From: an uncultured Collinsella sp.
Lineage (GTDB): Bacteria; Actinomycetota; Coriobacteriia; Coriobacteriales; Coriobacteriaceae
NCBI GenBank assembly: GCA_902490305.1
Contig: CABUDI010000004.1
Coordinates: 1 to 64,000 of the forward strand
Reading direction: 5' to 3'
DNA: 64,000 nucleotides
How positions within the stretch are numbered: the first letter of the stretch is position 1; each line of letters starts with the position of its first letter. The notes under the pieces are model-generated. The model had not been told where the DNA came from. It did not search any database and was given only the letters and a program-made list of their open reading frames with translations. The translations under genes were made by a program, and so were the position numbers. Shown here in pieces: positions 7,388-15,320 of the stretch.

Positions 7388-9733
7388 ATGGAAACGCTTG
7401 AACGCAACGAGTGGGCAGACGTTGCCCAACTAGTCGAGATCACGAGCGATGCTGTCATCATCTGCGAGCTCGACGGAACAATTCTGCATGTGAATAATCG
7501 CTTACTTGGTTTGATGTGCGAGGAACGCGCCGACGTCATCGGTGGAGATGTTAAAGACGTCCTGTACTCATCCGCTTTTGAACGTGCGACGGAACATCGT
7601 CTGCCATTTGAAACTGATGGCTCCGAGAACGAACTGATGCTCAAGCTGAGTGACGGCTCCTTTATCCCCGTCTTGGTTCGTGCGGGCTCCGTAACGCCTC
7701 CACGCATCTTTGGGCGCCGCGCGCCACGTGTCCTGGTGGCGCTCCATAGCATCGAAGAACAGTATTCGCACGACCGTCAGCTCAAGCGTGCGCTTTCGGA
7801 GCTTAGAGTGGCGAACAAGCGCCTCTCTGGCACGCTCTCGGTCATTATGAGTACCGTGGGCTCCGATGAGCTGCCCAGCCTACTTGATACCGTTTTGAAC
7901 CAGCTTGTAGGAACGCTCGATGCTTCGGGTGCTGCTATCTATTTTTCTGAGAGCGGCGGTTTTAAACTTCGCGGTGTTTCCAAGGAGCTGTACGACAGCT
8001 ACCTGCCTGAGTTTTTGCCGTATGGCGCTGGCATTCCGACGTATGTTCTTCGTGAGTCGCGTGCCTGTCGCTTGTCGATTCAACAGGACCTTAAGGGTGA
8101 TAAGGCCGCCTCCGGTATGTTTATGGACCTGGACAATCGTTCTAAGCACCTGTTGCGTATGCAGGATATGCCTCCGTACCGCAGCGAGATCTGTCTTCCC
8201 GTTTTTTACGGTACGCAGATCCTTGGCGTGCTGGAAGTTGGTTGGAAACGCCCTCAGGCACCGCTCGCCTATGACGTTAATGTGCTCGAGGTCATTTGCG
8301 ATTACCTGTCTATCCAGCTGGTCGGCATGGCATCGAGCCTTCGCTCCCGTCGCACGGCCGAGCTTGGCCGCTCGCTCAATGTCTTGCGTGATGAGTTGTT
8401 TACCTTTCTAGACGATTCCGCCGCGGCCACCCAGGCGGTATCGTCCGAGATCTGCAATATGCTTAACTGCCATTTTTGCCCTGTTGAGTATGATGCCAGT
8501 CTGGATTCCTACGTCATAGATTTTGAAGGCGGCAGTCGCGTTGCTTTGCCGGACGATCCCGAGAAGCTTTTCTTTTCCACGACGGCGCCAGCGGCACGTC
8601 TGGGGGCTGGCCCTGATGGCTTTGAGGCATCTGTTTTGGGCGGCACGAGTGCCGAGGACCTTAAACACGTCCGTATAACTCGCGTTGACGAATCGATGCC
8701 TATGGGAGGCTGGCTTAGGGCGCATGGTCTGCCTTGTCAAGGTCTCTACGTCGACTCCGGCATCGAGGCGGGGCGCCCGCGCTCTGAGGGTGATGGCAAA
8801 CACAGTAACGACGCGATTGTTCCTGCTTCTGTTGCGAAGAGTCCGACGACGCGCGCGCTGCTGCTTCGTGATGGTAGCCAAGAGCCGATTGATGACCTTG
8901 AATATGACTACTTGGTGCACTTGGCGCATGACTTTGAACTGATCTACGAAGGCGAATCTCAAAAGCGCGAGGAGCGCCATATCGCTCAGACCCTTCAGAT
9001 TGGCATGAGAAATTCGCTTGGTGACGTTCCGGGCATTGCAACCGATTCGGTGTACCTGTCGGCCACGAACTCGGCGTTGGTCGGCGGCGATTTCTATACG
9101 CTCATCCGTCTTCCCGACGACTGCGCCGTCATGATTCTGGGTGATGTGTCTGGCAAAGGCATTGAGGCCGCATCGATGTCCGCGCTCGTCAAGACGGCCC
9201 TGACGGCATATGCCTGGGAGGGCGCTGGACCGGCCCGCATGGCACGCTCCCTTAACAGCATGCTCATGGGCTTTTCGAGGGTCGAGACGTTCGTGACAGC
9301 CTTTATCGCCAAGATTGACCTTAAAGCCGGACGCGCAACGTATTGTTCGGCGGGCCATCCTCCGACCATGGTCATCAGGCCAGAGTCGATGCCGCTGGGT
9401 GGCGGCGAGGCTCGTGGGGGAGAGGTCGAGCTGCTTGGATGCCAATCGGGCGTAATCGGTGCCTTTGAGAGCATGGTGTACGAGACAGGCGTGTTTACGT
9501 TCGCCCCCGGCGACATGCTCTTCATGTATACGGATGGAACGATTGAGGCCCGCGACCGCACCGGAGCGTTCTTTGGCGAGCAGCGCTTGCGCGACCTTCT
9601 GCTTTCTGTTTCGGGGGAGGGCGTGTCGGGCATTTGCGGCAAGGTCTTGGGCGAGCTTGACCGATTTACCGAATCGGCGCTGGACGATGACATTGCATTG
9701 GTGTCCCTTGAGTTTTTACGGGGTCGTTCATAG
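7388..9733 (+). CDS. PAS-GAF-PP2C (SpoIIE/RsbU-type) serine phosphatase
   Basis: This roughly 781-residue cytoplasmic phosphatase probably dephosphorylates an anti-anti-sigma (STAS) protein. It starts with a PAS-like domain (about 10-125), a linker helix, a GAF-like domain (about 150-320), a second sensor-like region (to about 510), and a C-terminal PP2C/SpoIIE domain with VGGDFYTL, GDVSGKGIEA, YTDGTIEARD and DDIALV, which carry the metal-binding aspartates. I prefer ATG 7388 over GTG 7376 because of a GGTGGGG site 6 nt before it. The next gene encodes a STAS-kinase fusion, the natural partner. Which signal the PAS and GAF parts sense is unknown. Confidence 0.88.
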   Translation: METLERNEWADVAQLVEITSDAVIICELDGTILHVNNRLLGLMCEERADVIGGDVKDVLYSSAFERATEHRLPFETDGSENELMLKLSDGSFIPVLVRAGSVTPPRIFGRRAPRVLVALHSIEEQYSHDRQLKRALSELRVANKRLSGTLSVIMSTVGSDELPSLLDTVLNQLVGTLDASGAAIYFSESGGFKLRGVSKELYDSYLPEFLPYGAGIPTYVLRESRACRLSIQQDLKGDKAASGMFMDLDNRSKHLLRMQDMPPYRSEICLPVFYGTQILGVLEVGWKRPQAPLAYDVNVLEVICDYLSIQLVGMASSLRSRRTAELGRSLNVLRDELFTFLDDSAAATQAVSSEICNMLNCHFCPVEYDASLDSYVIDFEGGSRVALPDDPEKLFFSTTAPAARLGAGPDGFEASVLGGTSAEDLKHVRITRVDESMPMGGWLRAHGLPCQGLYVDSGIEAGRPRSEGDGKHSNDAIVPASVAKSPTTRALLLRDGSQEPIDDLEYDYLVHLAHDFELIYEGESQKREERHIAQTLQIGMRNSLGDVPGIATDSVYLSATNSALVGGDFYTLIRLPDDCAVMILGDVSGKGIEAASMSALVKTALTAYAWEGAGPARMARSLNSMLMGFSRVETFVTAFIAKIDLKAGRATYCSAGHPPTMVIRPESMPLGGGEARGGEVELLGCQSGVIGAFESMVYETGVFTFAPGDMLFMYTDGTIEARDRTGAFFGEQRLRDLLLSVSGEGVSGICGKVLGELDRFTESALDDDIALVSLEFLRGRS

Positions 9734-9811
9734 ACGACGCTGGGCGGGCTGAATCCGTACGGTTGGGGAAACGAATGCATCGAGTGGGCTTTTTTGGGGA
9801 ACCATGGTCGT

Positions 9812-10558
9812 ATGAATGAGTGGAATGACATAGCGGTTTTGACGCCACCAGGCGATATCGACATCGCCACGGTGCCTGCGCTGCGTCGGCGGTTGGATGC
9901 TTTGATTGGCCGCGGCGTGCGTCGTGTCGTCATCAACTGTCAGGCTGTTAGCTTTATCGATTCGACGGGCTTGGCATTCCTGCTTACGCGCGCTCGTGAG
10001 CTCATGAGGCGAGAAGGCCTGCTTTCGCTCGTCAATGCATCAGGTGAAGTTGTTCGCTTTTTGGAGATTGCTCGTCTTGTCGATATCCTTCATGTCGCGG
10101 GGCCGGCACGGGAGTCTATTCCCGCTATTCCGGTGGGGGAGCTGCCTCGCTGGAGTAAGAGCGTCGAGGTCCGTCAGGGTATCGAGAATCTTCCATACTA
10201 CCGACATCGCATCGCCGAACTCCTTGAATCGCTTCCGTTGCGCCGTGACGAGCGCTACGATGTCGCATTGGCGTCGGGGGAGGCGCTGGGTAATGCCTAT
10301 GACCATGCGGGCGGTATCGGGTGCGTCCTGACGGTTCAGGCCTATGGCGATCGCGTTGTGGTTGAGGTGCTTGATCGAGGTGCCGGCTATGCTATCGATA
10401 AAACGAACGAACCGGTTGCATCTGAGGAACGCGGCCGTGGTATCAAGCTTATGCGTATGCTCGTCGATAACGTGGAGGTTGCTCGTCGTACGGACGGCGC
10501 CGGCACGCGCGTGCAGATCGTGAAGCTGTTTAGCGGAGCGCTGGAATCGTGTGCCTAG
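9812..10558 (+). CDS. STAS-HATPase fusion (anti-sigma antagonist plus RsbW-like kinase)
   Basis: About 248 residues join two modules normally encoded separately. The N-terminal STAS domain (about 1-100) has the DSTGLAFLL motif with the Ser that RsbW-type kinases phosphorylate. The C-terminal part (about 115-245) is a HATPase_c fold with ALGNAYDHA and GRGIKLMRMLVD boxes of anti-sigma kinases. Together with the upstream PP2C phosphatase it makes a partner-switching unit, but no sigma factor gene is adjacent. ATG 9812 is chosen; TTG 9794 is an alternative. The GGGGA upstream is only moderately placed. Confidence 0.83.
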   Translation: MNEWNDIAVLTPPGDIDIATVPALRRRLDALIGRGVRRVVINCQAVSFIDSTGLAFLLTRARELMRREGLLSLVNASGEVVRFLEIARLVDILHVAGPARESIPAIPVGELPRWSKSVEVRQGIENLPYYRHRIAELLESLPLRRDERYDVALASGEALGNAYDHAGGIGCVLTVQAYGDRVVVEVLDRGAGYAIDKTNEPVASEERGRGIKLMRMLVDNVEVARRTDGAGTRVQIVKLFSGALESCA

Positions 10559-10603
10559 CCAATCGCTTTAGCGCGTTTAGCTACTAAGAACATGCGGCAG
10601 ACA

Positions 10604-10651
10604 AGTTTTTTGAAAAAAGTACTTGCGTCTTTTGGACAACTCGCGTAAATT
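10604..10651 (+). promoter_or_regulatory. Promoter of tRNA-Gly/Cys/Gly cluster
   Basis: The palindromic A/T element AGTTTTTTGAAAAAAGT (10604-10620) precedes -35 TTGCGT (10623-10628), a 17-nt spacer and -10 TAAATT (10646-10651). It is the second example of the tRNA promoter layout seen before tRNA-Leu. Confidence 0.7.
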
Positions 10652-10663
10652 AATAACCCGCAA

Positions 10664-10739
10664 GCGGACATGGCTCAGTTGGTAGAGCACAACCTTGCCA
10701 AGGTTGGGGTCGCGGGTTCGAGCCCCGTTGTCCGCTCCA
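10664..10739 (+). tRNA. tRNA-Gly (GCC), copy 1
   Basis: This 76-nt gene has acceptor pairing GCGGACA / TGTCCGC, encoded CCA and anticodon GCC in the loop TTGCCAA. It is identical in sequence to two other copies in the window. Confidence 0.95.
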
Positions 10740-10749
10740 TTGCATTCCC

Positions 10750-10772
10750 GGACCGTTTAGGCGGTCCTTTTT
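10750..10772 (+). terminator. Hairpin with T run between tRNA-Gly and tRNA-Cys
   Basis: GGACCG-TTTAGG-CGGTCC followed by five T residues. It may partially end tRNA-Gly transcripts or serve as a processing signal, since no new promoter is obvious before tRNA-Cys. Confidence 0.7.
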
Positions 10773-10773
10773 C

Positions 10774-10847
10774 GGCGAAGTGGCCAAGTGGTAAGGCAGA
10801 GGCCTGCAAAGCCTTTACCCCCGGTTCGAATCCGGGCTTCGCCTCCA
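10774..10847 (+). tRNA. tRNA-Cys (GCA)
   Basis: This 74-nt gene has acceptor GGCGAAG / CTTCGCC, encoded CCA and anticodon GCA in the loop CTGCAAA. It sits between two tRNA-Gly genes. Confidence 0.95.
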
Positions 10848-10856
10848 GGCAACATC

Positions 10857-10883
10857 CGGGCGCTCCGGTGCCCGCTTTGTTTT
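10857..10883 (+). terminator. Hairpin after tRNA-Cys
   Basis: CGGGC-GCTCCGGT-GCCCG is followed by a T-rich CTTTGTTTT. It is a weak terminator or a processing hairpin. Confidence 0.5.
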
Positions 10884-10889
10884 ACATAT

Positions 10890-10965
10890 GCGGACATGGC
10901 TCAGTTGGTAGAGCACAACCTTGCCAAGGTTGGGGTCGCGGGTTCGAGCCCCGTTGTCCGCTCCA
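10890..10965 (+). tRNA. tRNA-Gly (GCC), copy 2
   Basis: Identical over 76 nt to the copy at 10664, with the same anticodon GCC and CCA end. It closes the cluster and is followed by a strong terminator. Confidence 0.95.
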
Positions 10966-10973
10966 AGCGCAAC

Positions 10974-11006
10974 AGCCCGACTACTACGGTAGCCGGGCTT
11001 TTTTTT
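10974..11006 (+). terminator. tRNA cluster terminator
   Basis: A stem of AGCCCG plus CTAC paired with GTAG plus CGGGCT, with one internal mismatch, leads into a run of eight T residues. Confidence 0.9.
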
Positions 11007-11091
11007 GTACCTATCTCCTAGGCTCGAACCCGAGAGGGGGCGAGCGTTTTGGGTCGTGGCTGTGGCGTTGTTTGCCGCGAATGTCCGCTTT

Positions 11092-11144
11092 GGGCGTATC
11101 ATCGTGGGCATCTCGCATAACCTCGTTGCAAGGGAGATACGCCC
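11092..11144 (+). promoter_or_regulatory. Inverted repeat over the alpha-glucosidase ribosome site
   Basis: GGGCGTATC (11092-11100) is repeated inverted as GATACGCCC (11136-11144), abutting the AGGGAG Shine-Dalgarno and the ATG at 11146. It could be a DNA operator or an mRNA fold that hides the start. Only the pairing itself is seen. Confidence 0.4.
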
Positions 11145-11145
11145 C

Positions 11146-12879
11146 ATGGCTACAGAAAAGTCTTCTTCGCGCTCATGGATGTCCGATGCCGCGATCTATC
11201 AGATCTACCCGCGCTCGTTTAAGGATTCGACTGGTTCGGGTCTGGGCGATATCGCGGGCATTACCCAGCAGATGGACTATCTTGAGCGGCTGGGTATCGA
11301 GGCCATCTGGCTGAGCCCGTTTTACCCTTCGCCTCTTGTCGATGGCGGCTATGATGTGGCGGACTACTGCGATGTCGACCCGCGCCTCGGCTCGCTTGAC
11401 GACTTCGATGACATGATCGCCGCGGCTCACGCGCGCGGCATCAAGGTCATCGTCGACATCGTGCCCAACCATTCATCCAACCAGCACCCCTGGTTCAAAG
11501 CCGCTCTTGCCGCCGGCCCCGGATCGCCCGAGCGCGCCCGTTATATCTTTCGCGATGGTCGCGGCGAGCACGGCGAGCTGCCTCCCACCAATTGGAATGC
11601 CAACTTTGGCGGCCCCGCCTGGACGCGTGTTGCGGACGGTCAGTGGTATCTGCACATGTTTACGCCCGAGCAGCCGGACTTTGACTGGTCATGCCCCGAG
11701 GTTCACGCGTTCTTTTGCGACGTCCTGACATTTTGGAGCGATCGAGGCGTCGATGGCTTTCGCATTGATGTGGCGCACGGTCTTGCCAAGGATCTCGACC
11801 GCGATGACCTCGACCGGTGGCATCTCGCCGAGGGCGATGACATGGTTGACGACGGCACCCATCCGCTGTGGGACCGCAACGAGGTCCACGAGATCTATCG
11901 CGAGTGGCGCCGCGTGTTCGACCGCTATAATCCGCCGCGCAGCGCCGTTGCTGAGGCATGGGTGCTGCCCGAGCGCCAGTATCTCTACGCGCGCCCCAGC
12001 GAGCTTGGCCAGACATTTAACTTTGAGTTTGCCAAGGCCACTTGGACCTATGATGACATGCACGCTGCAATCGAGGAGGGCTTGAAGGCGGCCATCGAAT
12101 CCGATTCCGCCTCGACCTGGGTACTCTCCAACCACGACGTGCCGCGCGTGGCGACACGCTATGCCCTGCCGCAAATCAAGGCGACGCGCTACCACCAGAT
12201 TGCGCTCGACTGGCTCTTGCGCGACGGGTCGTCTTATGACGAGGACCGTGAACTCGGCGAGCGCCGCGCGCGGGCGGCCCTTTTGCTTGAGCTGGCGCTT
12301 CCGGGCTCGGCATACGTGTATCAGGGTGAGGAGCTCGGCCTTTTTGAGGTGGCTGATATCCCGTGGGCTGCACTCGAAGACCCTACTGCGACCAATACGC
12401 ACGGACCGAAGCGTGAGAAGGGGCGCGACGGCTGTCGTGTGCCCCTGCCGTGGGTGGCGGCGGACGATCCCGCGCATGGCGGATCGTTTGGGTTTTCGCC
12501 GGCAGACGCCGATGCGGCGCCCCATCTGCCGCAGCCTGCATGGTTTTCCGATTATGCTGCCGATAGGGAAGAAGTGGACCCGACATCGATGCTTGCGCTC
12601 TATCGTGACGCCCTCTGGCTGCGGCGCAAGCTGCGCGGGTGCGCCAACGATCTTGCGTGGCTCGATCTTGACGGGCGCACCGGTCTTGCGGATGGTGCCG
12701 AGGGCGCTGAGGGCGGCGTCATCGCCTATCGCCGCGATAACGGCTGGGCGTGTGTGACGAACTTCGGTGCAGCACCCGTGGAGCTGCCGGCGGGCAGGGT
12801 CCTGCTCACCTCATCACCGCTTGCAGACGGCAGGCTCGCGCAGGACAGCTCTGCCTGGATCATGCTCGCTGAGTTGTAG
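11146..12879 (+). CDS. GH13 alpha-glucosidase (oligo-1,6-/maltase type)
   Basis: This 577-residue glycoside hydrolase family 13 enzyme should release glucose from alpha-linked oligosaccharides in the cytoplasm; there is no signal peptide. Conserved region I is VDIVPNHSS, region II is GFRIDVAHG (nucleophile Asp), region III is AVAEAWV (acid/base Glu) and region IV is LSNHD. The N-terminal IYQIYPRSFKD is typical of the exo-acting subfamily. ATG 11146 has an AGGGAG site 9 nt upstream; an in-frame extension back to GTG 11005 overlaps the tRNA terminator and is unlikely. It stands alone between tRNA genes. Exact linkage preference cannot be decided from sequence. Confidence 0.88.
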   Translation: MATEKSSSRSWMSDAAIYQIYPRSFKDSTGSGLGDIAGITQQMDYLERLGIEAIWLSPFYPSPLVDGGYDVADYCDVDPRLGSLDDFDDMIAAAHARGIKVIVDIVPNHSSNQHPWFKAALAAGPGSPERARYIFRDGRGEHGELPPTNWNANFGGPAWTRVADGQWYLHMFTPEQPDFDWSCPEVHAFFCDVLTFWSDRGVDGFRIDVAHGLAKDLDRDDLDRWHLAEGDDMVDDGTHPLWDRNEVHEIYREWRRVFDRYNPPRSAVAEAWVLPERQYLYARPSELGQTFNFEFAKATWTYDDMHAAIEEGLKAAIESDSASTWVLSNHDVPRVATRYALPQIKATRYHQIALDWLLRDGSSYDEDRELGERRARAALLLELALPGSAYVYQGEELGLFEVADIPWAALEDPTATNTHGPKREKGRDGCRVPLPWVAADDPAHGGSFGFSPADADAAPHLPQPAWFSDYAADREEVDPTSMLALYRDALWLRRKLRGCANDLAWLDLDGRTGLADGAEGAEGGVIAYRRDNGWACVTNFGAAPVELPAGRVLLTSSPLADGRLAQDSSAWIMLAEL

Positions 12880-12961
12880 GGGCCTCTTGCGGCGAGTTTG
12901 CGTTTGCCTGCGCTTTCCGTGGTGGCTGATGTCTTCGCGAGGTTCGCGAGGGTGTCGCAAA

Positions 12962-13008
12962 ACTTTTCAAAAAAAGTTCTTGCATTTGGGTGGATTATCC
13001 CGTATATT
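12962..13008 (+). promoter_or_regulatory. Promoter of tRNA-Gly/tRNA-Val unit
   Basis: Third copy of the tRNA promoter layout: ACTTTTCAAAAAAAGT (12962-12977), -35 TTGCAT (12980-12985), 17-nt spacer, -10 TATATT (13003-13008). The palindrome is imperfect here. Confidence 0.7.
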
Positions 13009-13020
13009 AAATCCTCGCAG

Positions 13021-13096
13021 GCGGACATGGCTCAGTTGGTAGAGCACAACCTTGCCAAGGTTGGGGTCGCGGGTTCGAGCCCCGTTGTCCGCTCCA
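13021..13096 (+). tRNA. tRNA-Gly (GCC), copy 3
   Basis: Identical to the copies at 10664 and 10890. It is cotranscribed with tRNA-Val, which begins 4 nt later. Confidence 0.95.
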
Positions 13097-13099
13097 TTT

Positions 13100-13174
13100 G
13101 GGCGTTTAGCTCAGGGGGAGAGCGCTTCCCTGACACGGAAGAGGTCAGAAGTTCAAATCTTCTAACGCCCACCA
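13100..13174 (+). tRNA. tRNA-Val (GAC), integration target
   Basis: This 75-nt gene has acceptor GGGCGTT / AACGCCC, encoded CCA and anticodon GAC in the loop CTGACAC. Its 3' part, from the anticodon arm onward, is part of a 57-nt direct repeat found again at 18032-18088. It is therefore the attachment site of the island that follows. The tRNA remains complete and presumably functional. Confidence 0.95.
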
Positions 13175-13186
13175 AATGTTCGCAGC
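13130..13186 (+). repeat. Left attachment repeat (57 nt)
   Basis: Direct repeat overlapping the tRNA-Val 3' half plus 12 nt beyond the CCA; identical to 18032-18088. After it, a hairpin AGCTCAGAGC / GCTCTGAGCT (13184-13210) replaces the terminator found after the right copy. Confidence 0.9.
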
Positions 13187-13220
13187 TCAGAGCATGTCGG
13201 CTCTGAGCTGATTTCTTATC

Positions 13221-13251
13221 TGTCCAAATGATGTCCAAACAGCTGTCCAAA
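13221..13251 (+). promoter_or_regulatory. Left cluster of TGTCCAAA motifs (integrase arm-type sites)
   Basis: Three direct copies of TGTCCAAA lie at 13221, 13232 and 13244, 35 bp inside the left repeat. The same octamer recurs inside the right end. Paired clusters near both att ends are what arm-type integrase binding sites look like. Confidence 0.6.
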
Positions 13252-13273
13252 TTCAGCGGGATTTACCGGACGA

Positions 13274-13389
13274 TATGGAATGTCAAGTTATGCATGGACT
13301 TGAGTATCGGCACCTTGAGGTGCCGATATAATGCCACCAATATTCCATAATCATCTAACCATTATTCGGCTCATGTGATTCGGGAGCCG
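13274..13389 (+). ncRNA. Structured leader or ncRNA upstream of the abi gene
   Basis: Four nested stems can be drawn. P1 pairs 13274-13283 with 13340-13349 (10 bp, one G-T). P2 pairs TCAAG with CTTGA (13283-13303; its first base would compete with P1). P3 is a perfect 10-bp hairpin 13305-13328 with a TTGA loop. P4 is CGGCTC / GAGCCG (13367-13389). AbiF-type proteins are reported to work with a structured RNA encoded next to them, which fits this position. An alternative is that P3 is a DNA operator, because a perfect TATAAT (13327-13332) overlaps its right arm. Confidence 0.45.
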
Positions 13390-13427
13390 GACTCTTCAGT
13401 TTCTGGTCGTAGGGTAGAATTGCTTGC

Positions 13428-14426
13428 ATGATGGATGATGCTAAGAAACTCACAGCTTGGGGTATGGATGACGGCGTGCATGATGCGCTATCCCTTAAGC
13501 CCATAACGACTCCTGAGCAGCAGATCGATCTGCTCAAGGGCAAGGGCGTCACGTTTGAGCGCTGTGCGGAGGAGCGCGCGCTCGAGATCCTTTCGAGTGC
13601 CGAGACCTACCTGCACCTCTCCGCCTACCGGGTGCTTTTCCAGCGCCATGAGGACGGCTCCGACGCTGGGAAGTTCGTGAGCCTCGACTTCGGGGACCTC
13701 TTGGACGTGAGTTCTCTCGACGACGTCCTACGCGAGACGTTTCGCCTCATGGCGAAGGACGTCGAGCGCGCGGTCAGGGCATGGCTCGTGTCCGAGGCCG
13801 CTGGGCGCGGGGAGGACGGCTATGGCGTCGTCGCCGACTTTGTGTCCTCCCTGCCGCGCGGCTTCCGCGAGGGGCTGAGACGCGACCTCGTATCGCGGTC
13901 CCAGGCGGACGAGTACGCTGGGTCGCTGATCGACCACTACCGGGATGCCATGCCCGTATGGGTACTGTTGGAAGTGGTACCGTTCGGGACGCTGCTCGCC
14001 TTTTACCTCTTCTGCGTTGAGCGCTGGGAGGAGGTGGGTAGGCGGGAGATTCACTACGCTCTCAAGGACGTGAAGGCCGTCCGCAACTGCGCGAGCCATG
14101 CGGGCTGCCTATGCAACGGCTTCGTGCCCGAGCGCGAGACGAGGCACGCAACCTCGGGAGTCGCGCTCGAGTGGCTGAACGCCCACGGCATCCGCAACAG
14201 CAAGGGCCGTCGAGCCAGACTGCGCAACCGTCGCACGCAACAGCTCGTGACCACCGTGGCGCTGCATGACATGCTTGCGGGCGAGCACGCCGCCCCGGCA
14301 GCGCTTGACGCGGTCGCTGGCCTCCGTCCCCTAATGGACGACGCGATTGCGCGCTATGGGACGCAGAACCCCCTCGTGTCCCACCTTGCGTTTCTTGCGA
14401 AGGTTCTTGACGTGGCACGAGGCTGA
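13428..14426 (+). CDS. Abi_2/AbiF-like HEPN abortive-infection protein
   Basis: This 332-residue protein belongs by pattern to the Abi_2 (AbiD/AbiF) family. Visible hallmarks are LLKGKGVTF near residue 36, SAYRVLFQ near 65, MPVWVLLEVVPFGTL near 180, and a HEPN ribonuclease motif RNCASHAG (R-N-x3-H) near 225, which would supply catalytic Arg and His. Such proteins act as toxins that cut RNA when phage infection or loss of an antitoxin releases them. The gene is the first cargo of the tRNA-Val island, has a weak Shine-Dalgarno, and follows a structured element. No separate antitoxin gene is seen. Family assignment is strong; target and trigger are unknown. Confidence 0.82.
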   Translation: MMDDAKKLTAWGMDDGVHDALSLKPITTPEQQIDLLKGKGVTFERCAEERALEILSSAETYLHLSAYRVLFQRHEDGSDAGKFVSLDFGDLLDVSSLDDVLRETFRLMAKDVERAVRAWLVSEAAGRGEDGYGVVADFVSSLPRGFREGLRRDLVSRSQADEYAGSLIDHYRDAMPVWVLLEVVPFGTLLAFYLFCVERWEEVGRREIHYALKDVKAVRNCASHAGCLCNGFVPERETRHATSGVALEWLNAHGIRNSKGRRARLRNRRTQQLVTTVALHDMLAGEHAAPAALDAVAGLRPLMDDAIARYGTQNPLVSHLAFLAKVLDVARG

Positions 14427-14468
14427 TGCCATGATGTACGCAGATGCAAAAACTTTCGAGGTTTTGTA

Positions 14469-14504
14469 AGGGCCGGTCCTCTCGGGGACTGGCTCTAGTT
14501 GTTT
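14469..14504 (+). terminator. Terminator after abi gene
   Basis: AGGGCCGGTCC pairs with GGACTGGCTCT (two G-T or A-type imperfections) and is followed by AGTTGTTT. It separates the abi gene from the GNAT gene. Confidence 0.65.
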
Positions 14505-14555
14505 ATGGGGCCTGAATTGATGCTGGATGCCATACGGTGACAAGGAGAACAACCG

Positions 14556-15077
14556 GTGGGTGATGTGATGAACGGCGAGGAGCTCAACGGTGTAGTCGCG
14601 TCAGTCAGGAAACTCTCCCATTCTGACCTTCCTGCACTGCTCTCCCTCTGCCTCAGCAACCCGCAATACTACGCATTCCTCGACGAGGAGCCGACGCCGG
14701 ACGCGCTCGCCGCCGAGATGGTCGAGCTGCCTCCCGGCTGCTCCCCAGGTCAAAAGTCCTATCTTGGCTTCTTCGATGCCGGCGGGAATCTCATCGCCGT
14801 GCTCAGCCTCGTCCGGGGCTATCCGGCGGAAGGGTGTGCCTTCATCGGGTTCTTCATGGTCGACGCCTCTCGGCAGGGGACAGGTGTCGGGAGCCTGCTC
14901 ATCTCACAGTTGCTCAACCGCCTCCGCTGCGAGGGCGTTTCTCGCGTGCGCCTCGCCTACGTCGAGGGGAACGAGCAGTCCCGCCGCTTCTGGGAGAAGT
15001 GCGGCTTCGTCGAGGTGGATGCACCGATCGGCCAAGGTGAATATAGGGTCGTGCCTATGGAGTACCGGCTGACGTAG
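14556..15077 (+). CDS. GNAT-family N-acetyltransferase
   Basis: This 173-residue acetyltransferase has the GNAT acetyl-CoA loop VDASRQGTGVGSLL near residue 108 and the terminal motif NEQSRRFWEKCGF near 145. It probably transfers acetyl groups to a small molecule or a protein N-terminus; substrate unknown. GTG 14556 is favoured because AAGGAG lies 8 nt before it, rather than the ATG four codons later. In an island with an Abi gene it could be unrelated cargo or a resistance or toxin-type acetyltransferase. No partner antitoxin gene is visible. Confidence 0.85.
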   Translation: MGDVMNGEELNGVVASVRKLSHSDLPALLSLCLSNPQYYAFLDEEPTPDALAAEMVELPPGCSPGQKSYLGFFDAGGNLIAVLSLVRGYPAEGCAFIGFFMVDASRQGTGVGSLLISQLLNRLRCEGVSRVRLAYVEGNEQSRRFWEKCGFVEVDAPIGQGEYRVVPMEYRLT

Positions 15078-15254
15078 CCTATGTGATCTGAGTTCTCTGC
15101 ATATGAGGCACGAAGCTCAGCGAAGAATCGGGACGAAAGAACTAGAGATCAAAGGCGCGATCGGACACCTTCTCAGCCTGCCACGGTGGTGACGGAGGCT
15201 GCCATGAGGAAGGTGCTGCAAGCGCCTATGACAGGAGAATCTTCTCGATAGATG

Positions 15255-15305
15255 TTGACGCCTGATACCTTGCGTCGTATAGTGTGTGTAGCATAGTATA
15301 CGACG
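15255..15305 (+). promoter_or_regulatory. padR promoter with inverted-repeat operator
   Basis: -35 TTGACG (15255-15260), a 17-nt spacer and -10 TATAGT (15278-15283) make a near-consensus promoter. A perfect 9-bp inverted repeat CGTCGTATA / TATACGACG (15273-15281 and 15297-15305) overlaps the -10 and the start region. This is the expected place for autorepression by the PadR protein encoded next. Confidence 0.75.
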
Positions 15306-15320
15306 AGGGGAGGTGTGCGG

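Noticed and set aside
11005..11145. 47-residue N-terminal extension of the alpha-glucosidase
   Set aside because: It would start inside the tRNA terminator's T run, and a proper ribosome site precedes ATG 11146.
10670..11314. A 214-codon plus-strand frame across the tRNA-Gly/Cys/Gly cluster
   Set aside because: It translates tRNA genes and repeats the same peptide for each tRNA-Gly copy.
13032..13250. Frames translating tRNA-Gly and tRNA-Val on the minus strand
   Set aside because: Known type of false gene at tRNA loci; includes the att repeat.
13221..13251. TGTCCAAA repeats as a small CRISPR-like array
   Set aside because: Units are 8 nt with 3-4-nt gaps, far too short; the mirrored cluster at the other island end favours integrase sites.
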